This document shows, piece by piece, positions 26,712 to 38,000 of a DNA stretch of 64,000 nt. Positions within the stretch are counted from its first letter, which is position 1; each line of letters starts with the position of its first letter. The notes below the pieces were generated by a model. It searched no databases and was not told the origin of the DNA. It saw only the letters and a program-made list of their open reading frames with translations. The position numbers were made by a program, and so were the translations under genes. The stretch covers positions 3,762,001 through 3,826,000 of the forward strand of contig NZ_CP051206.1 of NCBI RefSeq assembly GCF_012516395.1. Direction: 5' to 3'. The stretch comes from Dolichospermum flos-aquae CCAP 1403/13F. Lineage in GTDB: Bacteria; Cyanobacteriota; Cyanobacteriia; Cyanobacteriales; Nostocaceae.

Positions 26712-27348
26712 AATGACCAAGAGTAACAGCTAATTTATCAGCAATTCCCGCAATCCAGTTTTCATCTTGTTTAGTGTAACTGCGGGGAGCATTTGCTGCT
26801 AAAATTAAAACCCCTTCTTTACCAATTGGTTGACAAATTACACCTTGTGTGTTTTCTGGTAAATAGTCAAATTCGATTTTACCAGGATAGACATACAAAG
26901 CAACTAAATAAATTGGCTTTTGTGTTTCCAATACTTTTTTTAAAATTATTCCTGGTACTACTTCCGATTTAGCAGCCAGAATACCGCGACGTAATAAAAC
27001 TTTACCTTGATAATAAACTATGAGCGATCGCGTCACTGTATTAGTTAATAATAACCGCGTTGCCCAGGCTAATTCTATTTTCGCGGCTTCTGGTAATTCT
27101 GGATCTAAGAAAAATCCCTCTTCCCCAATTAATTCTACTGTCTCCGGTGTGCGCGGCTGTACCTGTTGCCAAATTAAACCAGTTAAAATTAACACCGCAC
27201 TCAAAATTACCCCCAGCACATCTCCTCGTGCTTGGGAATTTGTCAGTTGCGGTGTTAACAACCGATTCATTAACAAAAGCACAGCACCTAAACCCCCAAC
27301 AACTAAGGGTAAACGCCGTAAAACTCGATTGGGATCTGATTTGGTCAT
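26701..27348 (-). CDS. Cofactor assembly of complex C subunit B (CCB2/CCB4 family)
   Basis: A 215-residue protein with two N-terminal hydrophobic segments (LPLVVGGLGAVLLLMNRLL and VLGVILSAVLILTGLIW), then a soluble domain with GEEGFFLDPELPEAAKIELAWATRLLLTNT and GVLILAANAPRSYTKQDENWIAG. This is the family that in chloroplasts attaches haem c' to cytochrome b6 of the b6f complex. The last codons (HSRS and TAG stop) are encoded by the arm of a REP-like palindrome, which therefore supplies the stop. Confidence 0.85.
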   Translation of the reverse strand: MTKSDPNRVLRRLPLVVGGLGAVLLLMNRLLTPQLTNSQARGDVLGVILSAVLILTGLIWQQVQPRTPETVELIGEEGFFLDPELPEAAKIELAWATRLLLTNTVTRSLIVYYQGKVLLRRGILAAKSEVVPGIILKKVLETQKPIYLVALYVYPGKIEFDYLPENTQGVICQPIGKEGVLILAANAPRSYTKQDENWIAGIADKLAVTLGHSRS

Positions 27349-27357
27349 TAGGAATAG

Positions 27358-27425
27358 GAGTGAGGAGTGAGGAGTCAGGAGTCAGGAGTCACGAGTCAGG
27401 AGGAGGAAGAAGAAGAAGAAGAAGA
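27358..27425. repeat. Low-complexity GAGTCAGGA and GAA repeats
   Basis: Short tandem GAGTCAGGA-type units run into a (GAA)n tract, then ATCACCAATCACCAAT-type units up to the rpaB stop. Similar low-complexity sequence lies at 55775-55895. No coding function. Confidence 0.8.
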
Positions 27426-27476
27426 AGAAAATAATATTCCCCAATCACCAATTACCAATCACCAATCACCGATACT

Positions 27477-28205
27477 TTACTCTTCCCCTGGTTCTAATAT
27501 GCGTTGGAACAGATAACCAGTACCTCTAGCGGTGAGAATTAGTTCAGGGTTGCTGGGATCATCCTCTAATTTTGCCCGTAAACGAGAGATATGTACATCC
27601 ACAACGCGAGTATCTACATGGCGTTCAGGAGTATATCCCCATACTTCCTGCAAAATTTCTGAGCGGGAAAAAGCTTCACCAGAACGACTGACTAACAATT
27701 CTAATAAGCTAAATTCCATACCGGTTAAGCGAATGCGCTCATCACCCTTATAAACTTGACGCTTATTTGTATCAATTTTGATGGTGCTGACATGAATCAC
27801 CCCAGAACTAGGAATACCATTTGCACCTGTTTTGTCCACCCGTCGCAAGACTGAACGAATCCGTGCTTCTAGTTCTTTGGGTGAAAAGGGTTTAACGACA
27901 TAATCATCCGCACCCAATTCTAAGCCGGTGATGCGATCTGCCACATCTCCCAAAGCGGTGAGCATAATAATGGGGACATCGGATTCTTTGCGTAATTCTT
28001 GACAAACGCCATAACCATCGAGTTTTGGCATCATTACATCTAAAACTACTAGGTCTGGTTCAGCTTTGCGAAATATTTCTAAAGCTTCCTCACCATCTCC
28101 TGCTGTCACTACATCGTAGCCAATCATGGAAAGGCGTGTTTCCAAAATCCGCCGAATGCTGGCTTCGTCGTCTACTACCAGGATTTTTTCTTTATGACTT
28201 TCCAA
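27477..28205 (-). CDS. rpaB: OmpR-family response regulator RpaB
   Basis: A 242-residue regulator. The receiver domain has the acidic pair VDDEAS (11-13), phospho-acceptor Asp at 56 (LVVLDVMMPK) and KPFSPKELEARI. The winged-helix domain follows, with MEFSLLELLVSRSGEAFSRSEILQEVWGY and RTVDVHISRLR-type recognition helix (RVVDVHISRLRAKLEDD). The sequence is that of RpaB (Ycf27), the essential cyanobacterial regulator of high-light genes and phycobilisome coupling, normally controlled by the histidine kinase NblS (Hik33), which is not in the window. It runs divergently from radA, a common cyanobacterial neighbour. Confidence 0.95.
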   Translation of the reverse strand: MESHKEKILVVDDEASIRRILETRLSMIGYDVVTAGDGEEALEIFRKAEPDLVVLDVMMPKLDGYGVCQELRKESDVPIIMLTALGDVADRITGLELGADDYVVKPFSPKELEARIRSVLRRVDKTGANGIPSSGVIHVSTIKIDTNKRQVYKGDERIRLTGMEFSLLELLVSRSGEAFSRSEILQEVWGYTPERHVDTRVVDVHISRLRAKLEDDPSNPELILTARGTGYLFQRILEPGEE

Positions 28206-28377
28206 GTTTTGTCATGCTCCTTAACTAAAATTTTTGATGATTAATTTTAAATATCATAATATTAAGATATCATTGCTCTCAATTGATTTGGAAAGAGCTT
28301 CCAACTATTACTATTATTAGATGTTCGTTTTTTCCAAAATTTAAGGAAAAATTAAGATTATTAACTAAAATTTAAGC

Positions 28378-29895
28378 ATGGCAAAGCCAAAAACCATTTA
28401 TATCTGTAGTAGTTGTGCAGCGGAATTCTCTCAATGGTTCGGAAAATGTTCAAATTGTGACACTTACGATTCTTTAGTTGAGCAAAATATTAGTTCTTTT
28501 ATCGGGGATATACCTAGCCGCTCTGGAGTGGGAAATTGGCAAGCTGGAGGTCATAGTAAGTCTCATAATAAACCAGCTAAAGCCAGATCTTCTCTGACTT
28601 TTGACCAAATTAGCGATCGCCAAATTGCTCGTTGGGAGTCCGGTTATGGGGAATTAGATCGAGTTTTAGGTGGTGGAATTGTTCCCGGTTCGATGGTGCT
28701 AATTGGTGGTGATCCTGGTATCGGTAAATCAACTTTACTACTGCAAGTTTCTAACCAATTGGCGCAAAAATACCGAATTCTCTATGTGACTGGAGAAGAA
28801 TCTGGACAACAGGTAAAATTGCGTGCTTCTCGTTTGGGAATGTCAAAACCACCTACGGTAGTCACGGAAGATCCTGAAAACAAAGATCCGGAAAAACCGA
28901 TAGATCCTGACAGTATAGGTGCAAATTTGTATGTTTTGCCAGAAACGGATTTAGAAGAAATTCTGAGGGAAATAGATTCTCTAAAACCAAATGTAGCGGT
29001 AATAGATAGTATCCAAACAGTGTTTTTTCCTGCTTTGACATCAGCACCGGGTTCAGTTGCTCAAGTCAGGGAATGTACCGCAGCTTTGATGAAGGTGGCA
29101 AAACATGAAGATATTACGATGTTAATTGTGGGTCATGTTACCAAAGAAGGAGCGATCGCCGGTCCCAAAGTATTAGAACATTTAGTAGATACCGTATTAT
29201 ATTTTGAAGGCGATCGCTTTGCCTCCCATCGCCTATTAAGAACTGTAAAAAACCGTTTCGGAGCGACACACGAAATTGGTATATTTGAAATGGTGTCCCA
29301 AGGATTAAAGGAAGTTGATAATCCTTCCGAACTGTTTTTAGGCAATCGTGATGATCCGGCTCCGGGTACGGCTATTGTGGTGGCTTGTGAAGGAACAAGA
29401 CCAATAGTTGTGGAATTACAGGCTTTAGTCAGTCCTACCAGTTACCCATCTCCTCGTCGGGCGGGTACAGGCATAGATTATAATCGCTTAGTACAGATTC
29501 TCGCCGTCTTAGAAAAGCGTGTAGGGATACCTATGTCCAAATTAGATTCCTACGTTGCTTCTGCGGGGGGATTAAATGTAGAAGAACCAGCGGTAGACTT
29601 AGGAATTGCAGTAGCGATAGTTGCCAGTTTCCGCGATCGAATCGTTGATCCTGGTACAGTCTTAATTGGGGAAGTAGGGTTAGGGGGACAAGTGCGGTCG
29701 GTTTCCCAAATGGAACTACGCTTAAAAGAAGCCGCGAAACTAGGATTTAAAAGAGCCATAGTTCCTAAAGGGACAAAATTTCCTGAAATTGGGATTGAGA
29801 TACTACCAGTAGGTAAAGTCATAGATGCAATTATTGCGGCTGTTCCTCATCAAGAATTGACAGAAGAAGATTTAGAACCTGATGAGAATGAATAA
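28378..29895 (+). CDS. radA: DNA repair protein RadA
   Basis: The 505-residue protein has the N-terminal four-Cys zinc finger (C10, C13, C24, C27), the RecA-like ATPase with Walker A GGDPGIGKST (109-118) and the RadA-specific KNRFG near residue 291. A Lon-like C-terminal domain follows (SYVASAGGLNVEEPAVDLGIAVAI). RadA drives branch migration in recombination and repair. Family-specific insert EDPENKDPEKPIDPD near 160 is seen in cyanobacterial versions. The TnpB unit begins 5 bp after its stop. Confidence 0.97.
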   Translation: MAKPKTIYICSSCAAEFSQWFGKCSNCDTYDSLVEQNISSFIGDIPSRSGVGNWQAGGHSKSHNKPAKARSSLTFDQISDRQIARWESGYGELDRVLGGGIVPGSMVLIGGDPGIGKSTLLLQVSNQLAQKYRILYVTGEESGQQVKLRASRLGMSKPPTVVTEDPENKDPEKPIDPDSIGANLYVLPETDLEEILREIDSLKPNVAVIDSIQTVFFPALTSAPGSVAQVRECTAALMKVAKHEDITMLIVGHVTKEGAIAGPKVLEHLVDTVLYFEGDRFASHRLLRTVKNRFGATHEIGIFEMVSQGLKEVDNPSELFLGNRDDPAPGTAIVVACEGTRPIVVELQALVSPTSYPSPRRAGTGIDYNRLVQILAVLEKRVGIPMSKLDSYVASAGGLNVEEPAVDLGIAVAIVASFRDRIVDPGTVLIGEVGLGGQVRSVSQMELRLKEAAKLGFKRAIVPKGTKFPEIGIEILPVGKVIDAIIAAVPHQELTEEDLEPDENE

Positions 29896-29900
29896 GTGAA

Positions 29901-31184
29901 CTACCCACACTGACCTGACGGTACAGTGTGGGCTTCCTGCCCAACAGAAAGCACAGTAGTAGACTTCTTTCGTCCTCTATTACTGCGACTTACTTCTGGG
30001 CGACAGGCTTCTTGATGAAGTTGTTCATGGGGGAAACCCCCAAGACCACACTTCATCGCTTTATCCCCCGTTCCAGAGGTCAAAACTTGTACTGAGCGCA
30101 GTCGAAGTATTCGTAGTCCCTCATCTCTGAGGTTTATCGCTGCATTGACATCTCTATCATGTTTGGTTTGGCACTTTTCACAAGTCCAAAACCTGATATC
30201 AAGTGGTAAGCTACTTACTTGGTTAAGGCATACATGACAAGTTTTTGACGAAGGAAAGAATCTATCAACTTCTTGATAAATCTTCCCTTCGTTTTCTGCT
30301 TTGTATTTAAGCATGGTACAAAACATTCCCCAGCCAACTTGTTGAATAGATTTGGCTAGGCAGTGATTTTGCATCATGCCTTTAACATGAAGATTTTCTA
30401 CCACAATAACTTGGCTTTCGTTGACTATCCTACGAGATAGTTTATGGAGAAAATCTTCTCGACAATTAGTTATCTTTCTATGGACTCTAGCAACTTTCTT
30501 TCTAGCTTTATTTCGGTTATTAGAGCCTTTTTGTTTTCTAGATAATTGCTGTTGTTTTATCTTTAAGTTCTTCTCGTGTTTATTCAGTATTCGAGGGTTA
30601 TCAAACTTAGAGCCATCACTGGTAATCGCAAAATGAGTTAATCCCAAATCAATGCCTATTGCTTTACCTTCGACAATTGACTCTGGCTTCTCTTTACTAT
30701 CTTCAAGTAAAATAGCAGCGAAATATTGCTCACTGCAATTTTTGGTGATAGTTACAGTTTTAATCTTCCCTTCAATCTCTCGATGAATAATTGCTGATAC
30801 TTTCCCTATTTTCGGTAGGATTAATTGATTATCGGCAATCTTGACATTTTGAGGATACTGAATAGACTGCTTACCATGTCTGGATTTAAACTTGGGGTAT
30901 CTAGCTCTTTTTTCAAAGAAATTGTTAAATGCAACCCCCAGATTCAAGCAGACTTGTTGCAAGCACTGAGAATAAGTTAGCGACAACCACTCATGTTCTT
31001 TCTTTAGTTGAGGGATTGTCTTTTTAACTTCGTATCCAGACAATCCTTTACCTGTCTCTTTGTACGTTTCGTTCATCAAATTCAAAAAATAATTCCATAG
31101 CCAACGACAACTGCCAAAGGCTCGTGCCAATGATTGCTGTTGCTGGGCATCTGGATATAATCTGACTTTGACTACTCTTAACAT
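29901..31184 (-). CDS. tnpB: TnpB (IS200/IS605 OrfB), RNA-guided nuclease family, stand-alone
   Basis: A 427-residue protein: MLRVVKVRLYPDAQQQQSLARAFGSCRWLWNYFL at the N-terminus, then RuvC motifs GIDLGLTHFA (Asp), IVVENLHVKGM (Glu) and DRDVNAAINL (Asp), with a CHVC...CEKC zinc ribbon between the last two. All catalytic residues are present, so a working nuclease is plausible. No tnpA lies nearby. The C-terminal 60-70 residues after INLRDEG read through the region expected to encode the 3' omega RNA and end in the terminal hairpin at 29904-29932. Start at the ATG at 31184. Confidence 0.93.
   Translation of the reverse strand: MLRVVKVRLYPDAQQQQSLARAFGSCRWLWNYFLNLMNETYKETGKGLSGYEVKKTIPQLKKEHEWLSLTYSQCLQQVCLNLGVAFNNFFEKRARYPKFKSRHGKQSIQYPQNVKIADNQLILPKIGKVSAIIHREIEGKIKTVTITKNCSEQYFAAILLEDSKEKPESIVEGKAIGIDLGLTHFAITSDGSKFDNPRILNKHEKNLKIKQQQLSRKQKGSNNRNKARKKVARVHRKITNCREDFLHKLSRRIVNESQVIVVENLHVKGMMQNHCLAKSIQQVGWGMFCTMLKYKAENEGKIYQEVDRFFPSSKTCHVCLNQVSSLPLDIRFWTCEKCQTKHDRDVNAAINLRDEGLRILRLRSVQVLTSGTGDKAMKCGLGGFPHEQLHQEACRPEVSRSNRGRKKSTTVLSVGQEAHTVPSGQCG
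29904..29932. terminator. IS605-type end hairpin, may also terminate radA
   Basis: CCCACACTG (29904-29912) and CAGTGTGGG (29924-29932) form a perfect 9-bp stem. It lies inside the last codons of tnpB and 9 bp after the radA stop. It is probably the right-end structure of the TnpB element; a role in stopping radA transcription is inferred. Confidence 0.6.
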
Positions 31185-31616
31185 ATTAGAGTGAAAAGTA
31201 TTTACTATAAAAAACTATAACACAAGATTTGTGAACTGCCTCCATGTTTTTCTCCCTTGCTATCGCATTGGTCGAAAAACTGTCGTTAATTCACGCGCCA
31301 TTCATCCCCCGCTGCCCTATCGGGTCAGACGTGGGGCTTCTGTCGGTTAAGCTAAACTGCACAATCAGTAGATTAAGGGACTTCCAAGAAATAAAATCCC
31401 CAAAAATTTCTTGTAGTGCGGGCATACTATGGCTAACGCCACGCTGCGCTATCGACAAGCTCAGTACAAGTCTTGCCCGCTAATCATCAAAGACGGGCAT
31501 CCTGCCCATCCCACAAAATTGGGTAATTTATTTTTTGGTGTTCCCTAACATAAAAAAACTGTGCGATACCCCTACCTCTGTTCACTTGTAGAGGGGGGTT
31601 TTTATTTTTCACATTT
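31185..31616. other. Intergenic region with IS605-like hairpin and a terminator-like stem
   Basis: No gene is seen. An imperfect hairpin CCCCCGCTGCCCTATCGGG...GTGGGG (31305-31337) may be the left end of the TnpB element or of a lost relative. A CCCCTACCTCTG...GTAGAGGGG stem (31569-31598) followed by TTTTTATTTTT looks like an intrinsic terminator on the plus strand, although no gene ends there now. Confidence 0.45.
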
Positions 31617-31617
31617 T

Positions 31618-31690
31618 GTAAAGATGATTTGTTTGTCAGTGGTGGCACTGATGGCATCAACGACAGCATCTTTACTGGCGCAGGTAAATG
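31618..31690 (+). pseudogene. RTX-repeat remnant homologous to the 3' part of the giant gene
   Basis: About 70 bp match 44128-44200 of the RTX gene with roughly four mismatches and keep its frame (KDDLFVSGGTDGINDSIFTGAG). There is no upstream or downstream continuation. It is either the trace of a lost neighbouring RTX gene or of a recombination between paralogues. The remaining 31691-31950 shows no gene. Confidence 0.8.
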
Positions 31691-31952
31691 GGTAGCGGTC
31701 ATATCCTATATGGGCGCACACTTTCCCATTCATACCATTAGCATACCCAAAACTCGAAACACTGTCAAGCCCCCTAGCTGAAATCACAAAAACTCGTTTG
31801 ATTATTGATAAAATTCTCAATAATAATGAGAATAGACCCCCAGCAATTGAGAAAGTCCTTTTTTACCAAAATCCTATACAAAGACCTAAATTTAAAGTTG
31901 GACAGCAATCCAGTTTTACTCCTGACTCCTAACTCCTGAATTTTGCTCTAAG

Positions 31953-32003
31953 CTTAATCATCACTTAAATAAATCTGAACTACAGATAATAGTATCTTAA
32001 CTT
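31953..32003 (+). promoter_or_regulatory. Putative PhoB (SphR) box upstream of the RTX phosphatase gene
   Basis: Four half-sites fit the cyanobacterial Pho box unit PyTTAAPyPy(T/A): CTTAATCA at 31953, CTTAAATA at 31964, CTGAACTA at 31975 and CTTAACTT at 31996. The first three are spaced exactly 11 bp and the fourth 21 bp further. Two are perfect and two have one mismatch. The array ends 81 bp before the ATG at 32085, a fitting distance for activation of a promoter between them. It matches the phosphate-acquiring content of the gene. Confidence 0.65.
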
Positions 32004-32084
32004 TCGATTGATATTTTCAATTACGTCATCTGCAATTTCCTGTCACCAGATTATCTTTGTGTAAGCTAAATCTGTATAAAAAAT

Positions 32085-35000
32085 ATGGTACTTACTACAG
32101 TCCGCTTTTCCCAGTTTAATGCGTCCCTAAACCGCAACACTGCCGGTCAGTTGGTAACTGATTTATCTACCCCTAACAACGCTCAAGCAAAAACAGTTGC
32201 CGAAATTATTCAACGCAACAACCCAGATGTATTACTAATTAATGAATTTGACTATTCCCCCGCAGCAGTAAATCTTTTTAGACAAAATTATCTGCAAATC
32301 AGTCAAAACGGTGCAACACCAGTTAACTATTCCTACTTTTATATTTCTCCTAGTAATACTGGAATTGCTTCTGGTTTTGACTTAAATAATAATGGTACAA
32401 CAGTCACAACTCCAGGCACAACCGGATACGGTGACGATGCTTTTGGCTTTGGGAACTTCCCTGGTCAGTTTGGAATGTTGTTGCTTTCTAAATATCCTAT
32501 TGATACAGCTAACGTCCGCACCTTCCAGAATTTCTTGTGGAAGGATATGCCAGGAAACTTATTAACAAATGACCCAACTGTAGATAATTCCGCAACTTCA
32601 ATAAATGAGAACTTAAACGGTTTTTATTCACCTGAAGAAATCAACGTTTTGCGGTTATCTTCTAAAAGTCATTGGGATGTACCAATTACAGTAAATGGGG
32701 AAACAGTTCATGTTCTTGTCAGTCACCCCACACCACCCACCTTTGATGGAACTGAAGACCGCAACGGTAAACGCAATAGTGATGAAATCCGCTTTTGGGC
32801 AGATTATATTACCCCAGGCAAAGGTGATTATATCTATGATGATGGGGGTAAAAAAGGTAATCTTGCCGCAGGTTCAAGCTTTGTCATCATGGGTGATCAA
32901 AATGCTGATCCCTTAGATGGTGATAGTTATAACAATGCTATTCGTCAACTGTTACTAAATCCCAGTATTAATACAAATGTTATTCCCACCAGTTTAGGCG
33001 CTCCTCAACAGGCAACTTTACAAGGTCAGGCAAATAACAATCATAAAGGTAATCCTGCTTTCGACACTGCCGACTTCGCTGATACTGCACCGGGAAATCT
33101 GAGAACAGACTATGTACTTCCTTCCTCTGACTTACAAATTAGTAAATCAGAAGTATATTGGCCTAGCAATACTGATGCAAATTTCCCATTAGTAGGAACT
33201 TTTAACTCTAGTCTTCCCGGTGGTTTCCCTAGTTCTGACCATCGGTTAATATATGCAGATGTGCAAGTTGGTGAGACAGAACCTGGAAAAACTGATGTTA
33301 GTGCAGGATTCAAGGGACAAACTATCTTCAATACTGGTTTTATTCCCTCTGGTGCAGCCGGAACAGTAAATGGTCAACAAGTTGCGTTGGGTGGATTGTC
33401 CGGTGTAACTTACGATGCGGTAAATAATCGCTATTATGCCATTTCTGACGATCGCTCACAAAATGCCCGTTTTTATACCTTCACTCTCGACCCTGTTACT
33501 AATACGGTAACTTTTACCAATGTTGTCCAACTCAAGGATATTAATGGTAATCCTTTTGCAGCTAATAGCTTAGATCCAGAAGGTATTGCTTTAACCAGCA
33601 ATGGGACAGTTTTTATCTCCTCAGAAGGGGAAGTGAGACCAGATTTAGGTGCAAGTCGCGTCACCAATCCGTTCATTAAAGAGTTTAATCTGACTACAGG
33701 ACAGGAAATTCGTTCTTTAGCAGTACCCAAGAAATTTAATCCTGTAGTTCAAGATACTAACAACAATAATGTTGTTGATACAGGTGATACCCAAACTTCA
33801 GGAGTGCGTAACAACTTAGCATTTGAAAGTTTAAGCATTACACCTGACCAGAAAACCCTATTCACAGCTACAGAAAGCGCCCTGTTTCAAGATGGTGCAA
33901 TTTCTACAACTACCACCAGCAGCCGTTCTCGGATTATTCAATACAATTTGGTGACAGGACAACCAGAGAAAGAATATCTGTATATTACTGACCCTATTGC
34001 TAAAACTCCTAACCCTAGCAATGGTTCTGCTGATAACGGTTTGGTAGATTTATTAGCAATTGATAATCGTGGGACTTTATTGGCACTAGAACGCTCCTTT
34101 GCCGTCGGACAAGGAAACACGATCAAAATCTATGAAATCACCCTCCAAGGGGCAACAGACATTAATACAGTTGATTCCTTGAGTAGCCTCACTGCTGACC
34201 AACTAGCCGCAATTCAACCTGCTCAAAAACGGTTGTTATTAAATCTTGATACCCTGAATTTGCCCAATAGTGACGGCAATCATCCCACAGGTACAGATAA
34301 TATTGAAGGTCTGGCATTTGGTCCCAAATTGGCAGATGGTACCCAATCCATTGTTTTGGTGAGTGATAACAACTTTGGCGCTACCCAATTTACGCAAATT
34401 ATCACCTTGAGTGCAGATGTAGTTCCCACTGTCACCCCTATAGTTGAAACCCGTCCCGCGCTTTTAGATGATGGTAGTTTACCATTTAGTCAAAGAGCCG
34501 ATGCGGATGATCCAGCAATTTATGTTAATGCTACAGATTCTAGCAAGAGTCTAGTTGTAACTAGCGTCAAAAATGGCGGTTTGCGGATTTATGATTTAGC
34601 TGGAAACCTGTTGCAAACCATTAATCCTAGTAATCCAGATATTCGTTATAACAACGTTGACTTGCAATATGGATTTACCTTGGGTGGTCAAAAAGTTGAT
34701 ATTGCTGTGGCGAGCGATAGAAATAATGACAAGTTAGCAATCTTCAAGATCAATCCTAACAGCACTAATGGCAATTTCCTAGAAAATATTACCGATAGTA
34801 GCGCCGCCACAATTTTCCAAAGTGTACCTTTTGCACCCAGTTATTCTGCATCTAGTAAGAGTTCCTATGGCTTAGGACTCTACCGCAGCCAAATTACCAA
34901 CGATTATTACGTCTTCACCAGCCGTCGTCAAACTGGAGATGTCGCTCAATTAAAATTAGTAGACAAAGGCAACGGTAAAATTGGTTATGAGGTAGTTCGT

Positions 35001-38000
35001 AGCTTCACCATTCCTTCATCAACAACAGCAGGTGCTTCCGCCCAAACAGAAGGCATGGTAGCAGACCAAGAAACAGGATTTCTGTACATTGGTCAAGAAG
35101 ATGTGGGGATTTGGAAATTCGACGCTGAACCCAATGGTGGTTCAACAGGTAAATTAATTGAGAAAGTCAAAGCTGAGGGAGGAAAAAATCTCACCAATGA
35201 TGTTGAAGGCTTAACCATTTATTACGGTAAAAACGGTACAGGCTACCTGTTAGCATCCAGTCAAGGCGATAACACCTTTGCAGCATATACCCGTGAAGGC
35301 AACAACGACTTTTTAGGCAGATTTGGAGTTGGGAACAATGGAGGAATTGACAGCGTTCAAGAATCCGACGGTGCGGATGTTATTAATCTGCCCTTGGGTC
35401 CCAATTTCCCTTATGGTGTATTTATCACCCAAGACGGTGCAAATGACCCCGCCACCATTGTTAGTGGTGAGAACATCAGCAGCAACTTTAAGTTAGTACC
35501 TTGGGAAAATATTGTTGCTACCTTACCCCAAGTCCTGAAAATAGATACAACCAGTTACAACCCTCGTAACCCCGTCCCCCAACCACGACTAACTAATTAC
35601 GAATTTACCAATCTTCCCAAATTAGGAACAACTAGCAAAGGTCAAGATATCTTCTTAGGTGGTTTCTCCGGGTTGTATTTCCAAGGTATTGCGGTAAATG
35701 GTAATCTCCAATTTGTCACTCACACCGACAGGGGACCAAATGGCGACCCCACCGGTGCTAATCGTCCCTTCTATTTACCCGATTTTCAACCAGAAATAGT
35801 CAGTTTTGAACTCAACAAACAAACGGGTGCAATTACCATCACCAAGAGAACAGGACTATTTGATAAAAATGGCACAACCCCATTAACTGGACTTCCCAAC
35901 CTGCAAGCAGGGGCAAATGGTACAGCATACACCGATGAAGTTGCGGTTAATTTGGATGGTCAAGTCATAGCTAACAAGGCATTGGGGGCTGATTTAGAGG
36001 GGATAGTTATTGCCCCAAATGGCGATTATTGGCTGGTAGATGAATACCGTCCCGCCATTTATAACTTCGATGTGAATGGTAAATTACTTAACCGTTATAT
36101 TCCCCAAGGGACAGCCACAGCCCTCGAACCAGACGCAGCAGCAGGAACTTTTGGCACAGAGGTATTACCCGCAGTTTATGGTCAACGTCGCAACAATCGC
36201 GGTTTTGAAGCCGTAGCTTTAGAAGGTAGTAAACTTTACGCCTTTATTCAAAGTCCCATTGATAACCCAGATAATGCCAATGATACAACATCCAGAAATT
36301 CCCGTAATTTGAGAATTTTGGAATTTGACATTATTTCCAAACAAGTCACTGGTGAATATCTCTATTTACTTGACAATATCACTGCTGCTGGTAACGCTAA
36401 AACTGATAAAATCGGTGATGCAGTTTCCTTGGGTAATGGTAAATTTGCCGTTGTCGAAAGGGATGATTTAGGAACAAATGCCTCCAACAAATTGATTTAT
36501 CAAATTAATTTAGCTGGGGCAACTAATATCAATAATTCTGCTAATTTCACCTTACCTGCTGGTAAAACCATTGAACAACTCACACCAGCCGAATTAACCA
36601 CTGCTAAAATTACCCCAGTTAGCAAAAGTTTAATTGCCAATGCTGCCCAACTTGGTTATACAGGTGTGGAAAAATTAGAAGGTTTAGCATTAGTTTCACC
36701 CAATACCCTGGCATTAATTAACGACAACGACTTTAACGTTTCTGGTAATACCCCGACCGAAAAACTAGGGATTTTAGAACTACCCTATAACTTGACAACT
36801 CCTCAACCCAAACCATCTTTAAATATCTTGTTGGTAAATGATGATGGTTATCAAGCCAAAGGAATTAATGTTCTTTACGACAAACTAGTGGCTGCTGGTC
36901 ATAAAGTCACCCTAGTTGCACCAAAAACCCAACAAAGTGGCCAAGGTACAGCCATTGATACCGATAAAGTTTTCCAACCCATTGAGGTAGTCAACTACGC
37001 ACCAAATAAATGGTATGTAGATGGTAAACCAGTTATTGCCACTTGGACAGGATTGGATTTTGTTGTTAAACAACGACCAGATTTAGTCATTTCTGGAATT
37101 AATGAAGGGGAAAACCTGGGTTTAGAAGGAATTATTTCTGGTACACTCAGCGCTGCGGTTTCTGCTGTACATCAAGGTGTACCGTCCATTGCCGTTAGTG
37201 CTGGCATAATTTTATCAGAACGTGCCGCTGGTTATCCCAGCACCGATAAAGCTTATCAAGTGGGTGCTAATTACGTCGTTGATTTAATTGCCCAATTACA
37301 GGCAAAACAAGGCAATCAACCCCAATTATTACCCGACGGTATTGGTTTAAATGTCAATATTCCTGCTGATAACCCAATCACAGGTATTGCTTTCACAGAG
37401 TTTGATTTAGCAGGTAGTTTTGACTTTAAATTTGGTCAATTACCAGCGAATTTTGGTACAGGTCAAAGCATCCTTTACAGTCAAAATTCTCTTCCTGCCG
37501 GTGCAACTCCCAAACCCACATCTGAGGGAGAACAGTTTTTAGCTGATAAAATTACCGTCACAGCCTTTGATGGTGATTGGGGAACAACCGCAAGTCAGCG
37601 TCAAGCATTAGCACCACGTCTGTCTTTAACTGTACCCAATTTAGTTAATCCCATTGCCACTGCCAGCAAATCCTTAAATATTTTGTTGGTAAATGATGAT
37701 GGCTACCAAGCTAAGGGCATAGACGTTATCTATAATGCCTTAGTTGCAGCCGGTCATAACGTCATCCTAGTTGCACCCAAAACCCAACAAAGCGGTAAAG
37801 GAACTTCCATTAATACCGATAAAATCTTCCAAAATATGGAAGTTGTCGAATTTGATGGGGCGAAAAATAAATGGTACGTTGACGGTACACCAGTTGTTGC
37901 CACTTGGGCAGGTTTAGATTATATTTTGCCCAGTCAAGAGAACTTAGCCAAACCCGACTTAGTAATTTCTGGGATTAATGAAGGGGAAAACGTTGGTTTT

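Noticed and set aside
27020-27434. Two overlapping plus-strand frames of 116 and 124 codons
   Set aside because: Antisense to the CCB-type gene and running into a GAA microsatellite; coding signal belongs to the minus strand.
31244-31820. Short frames upstream of the RTX gene
   Set aside because: No start signals or family motifs; they overlap hairpins and the RTX remnant.
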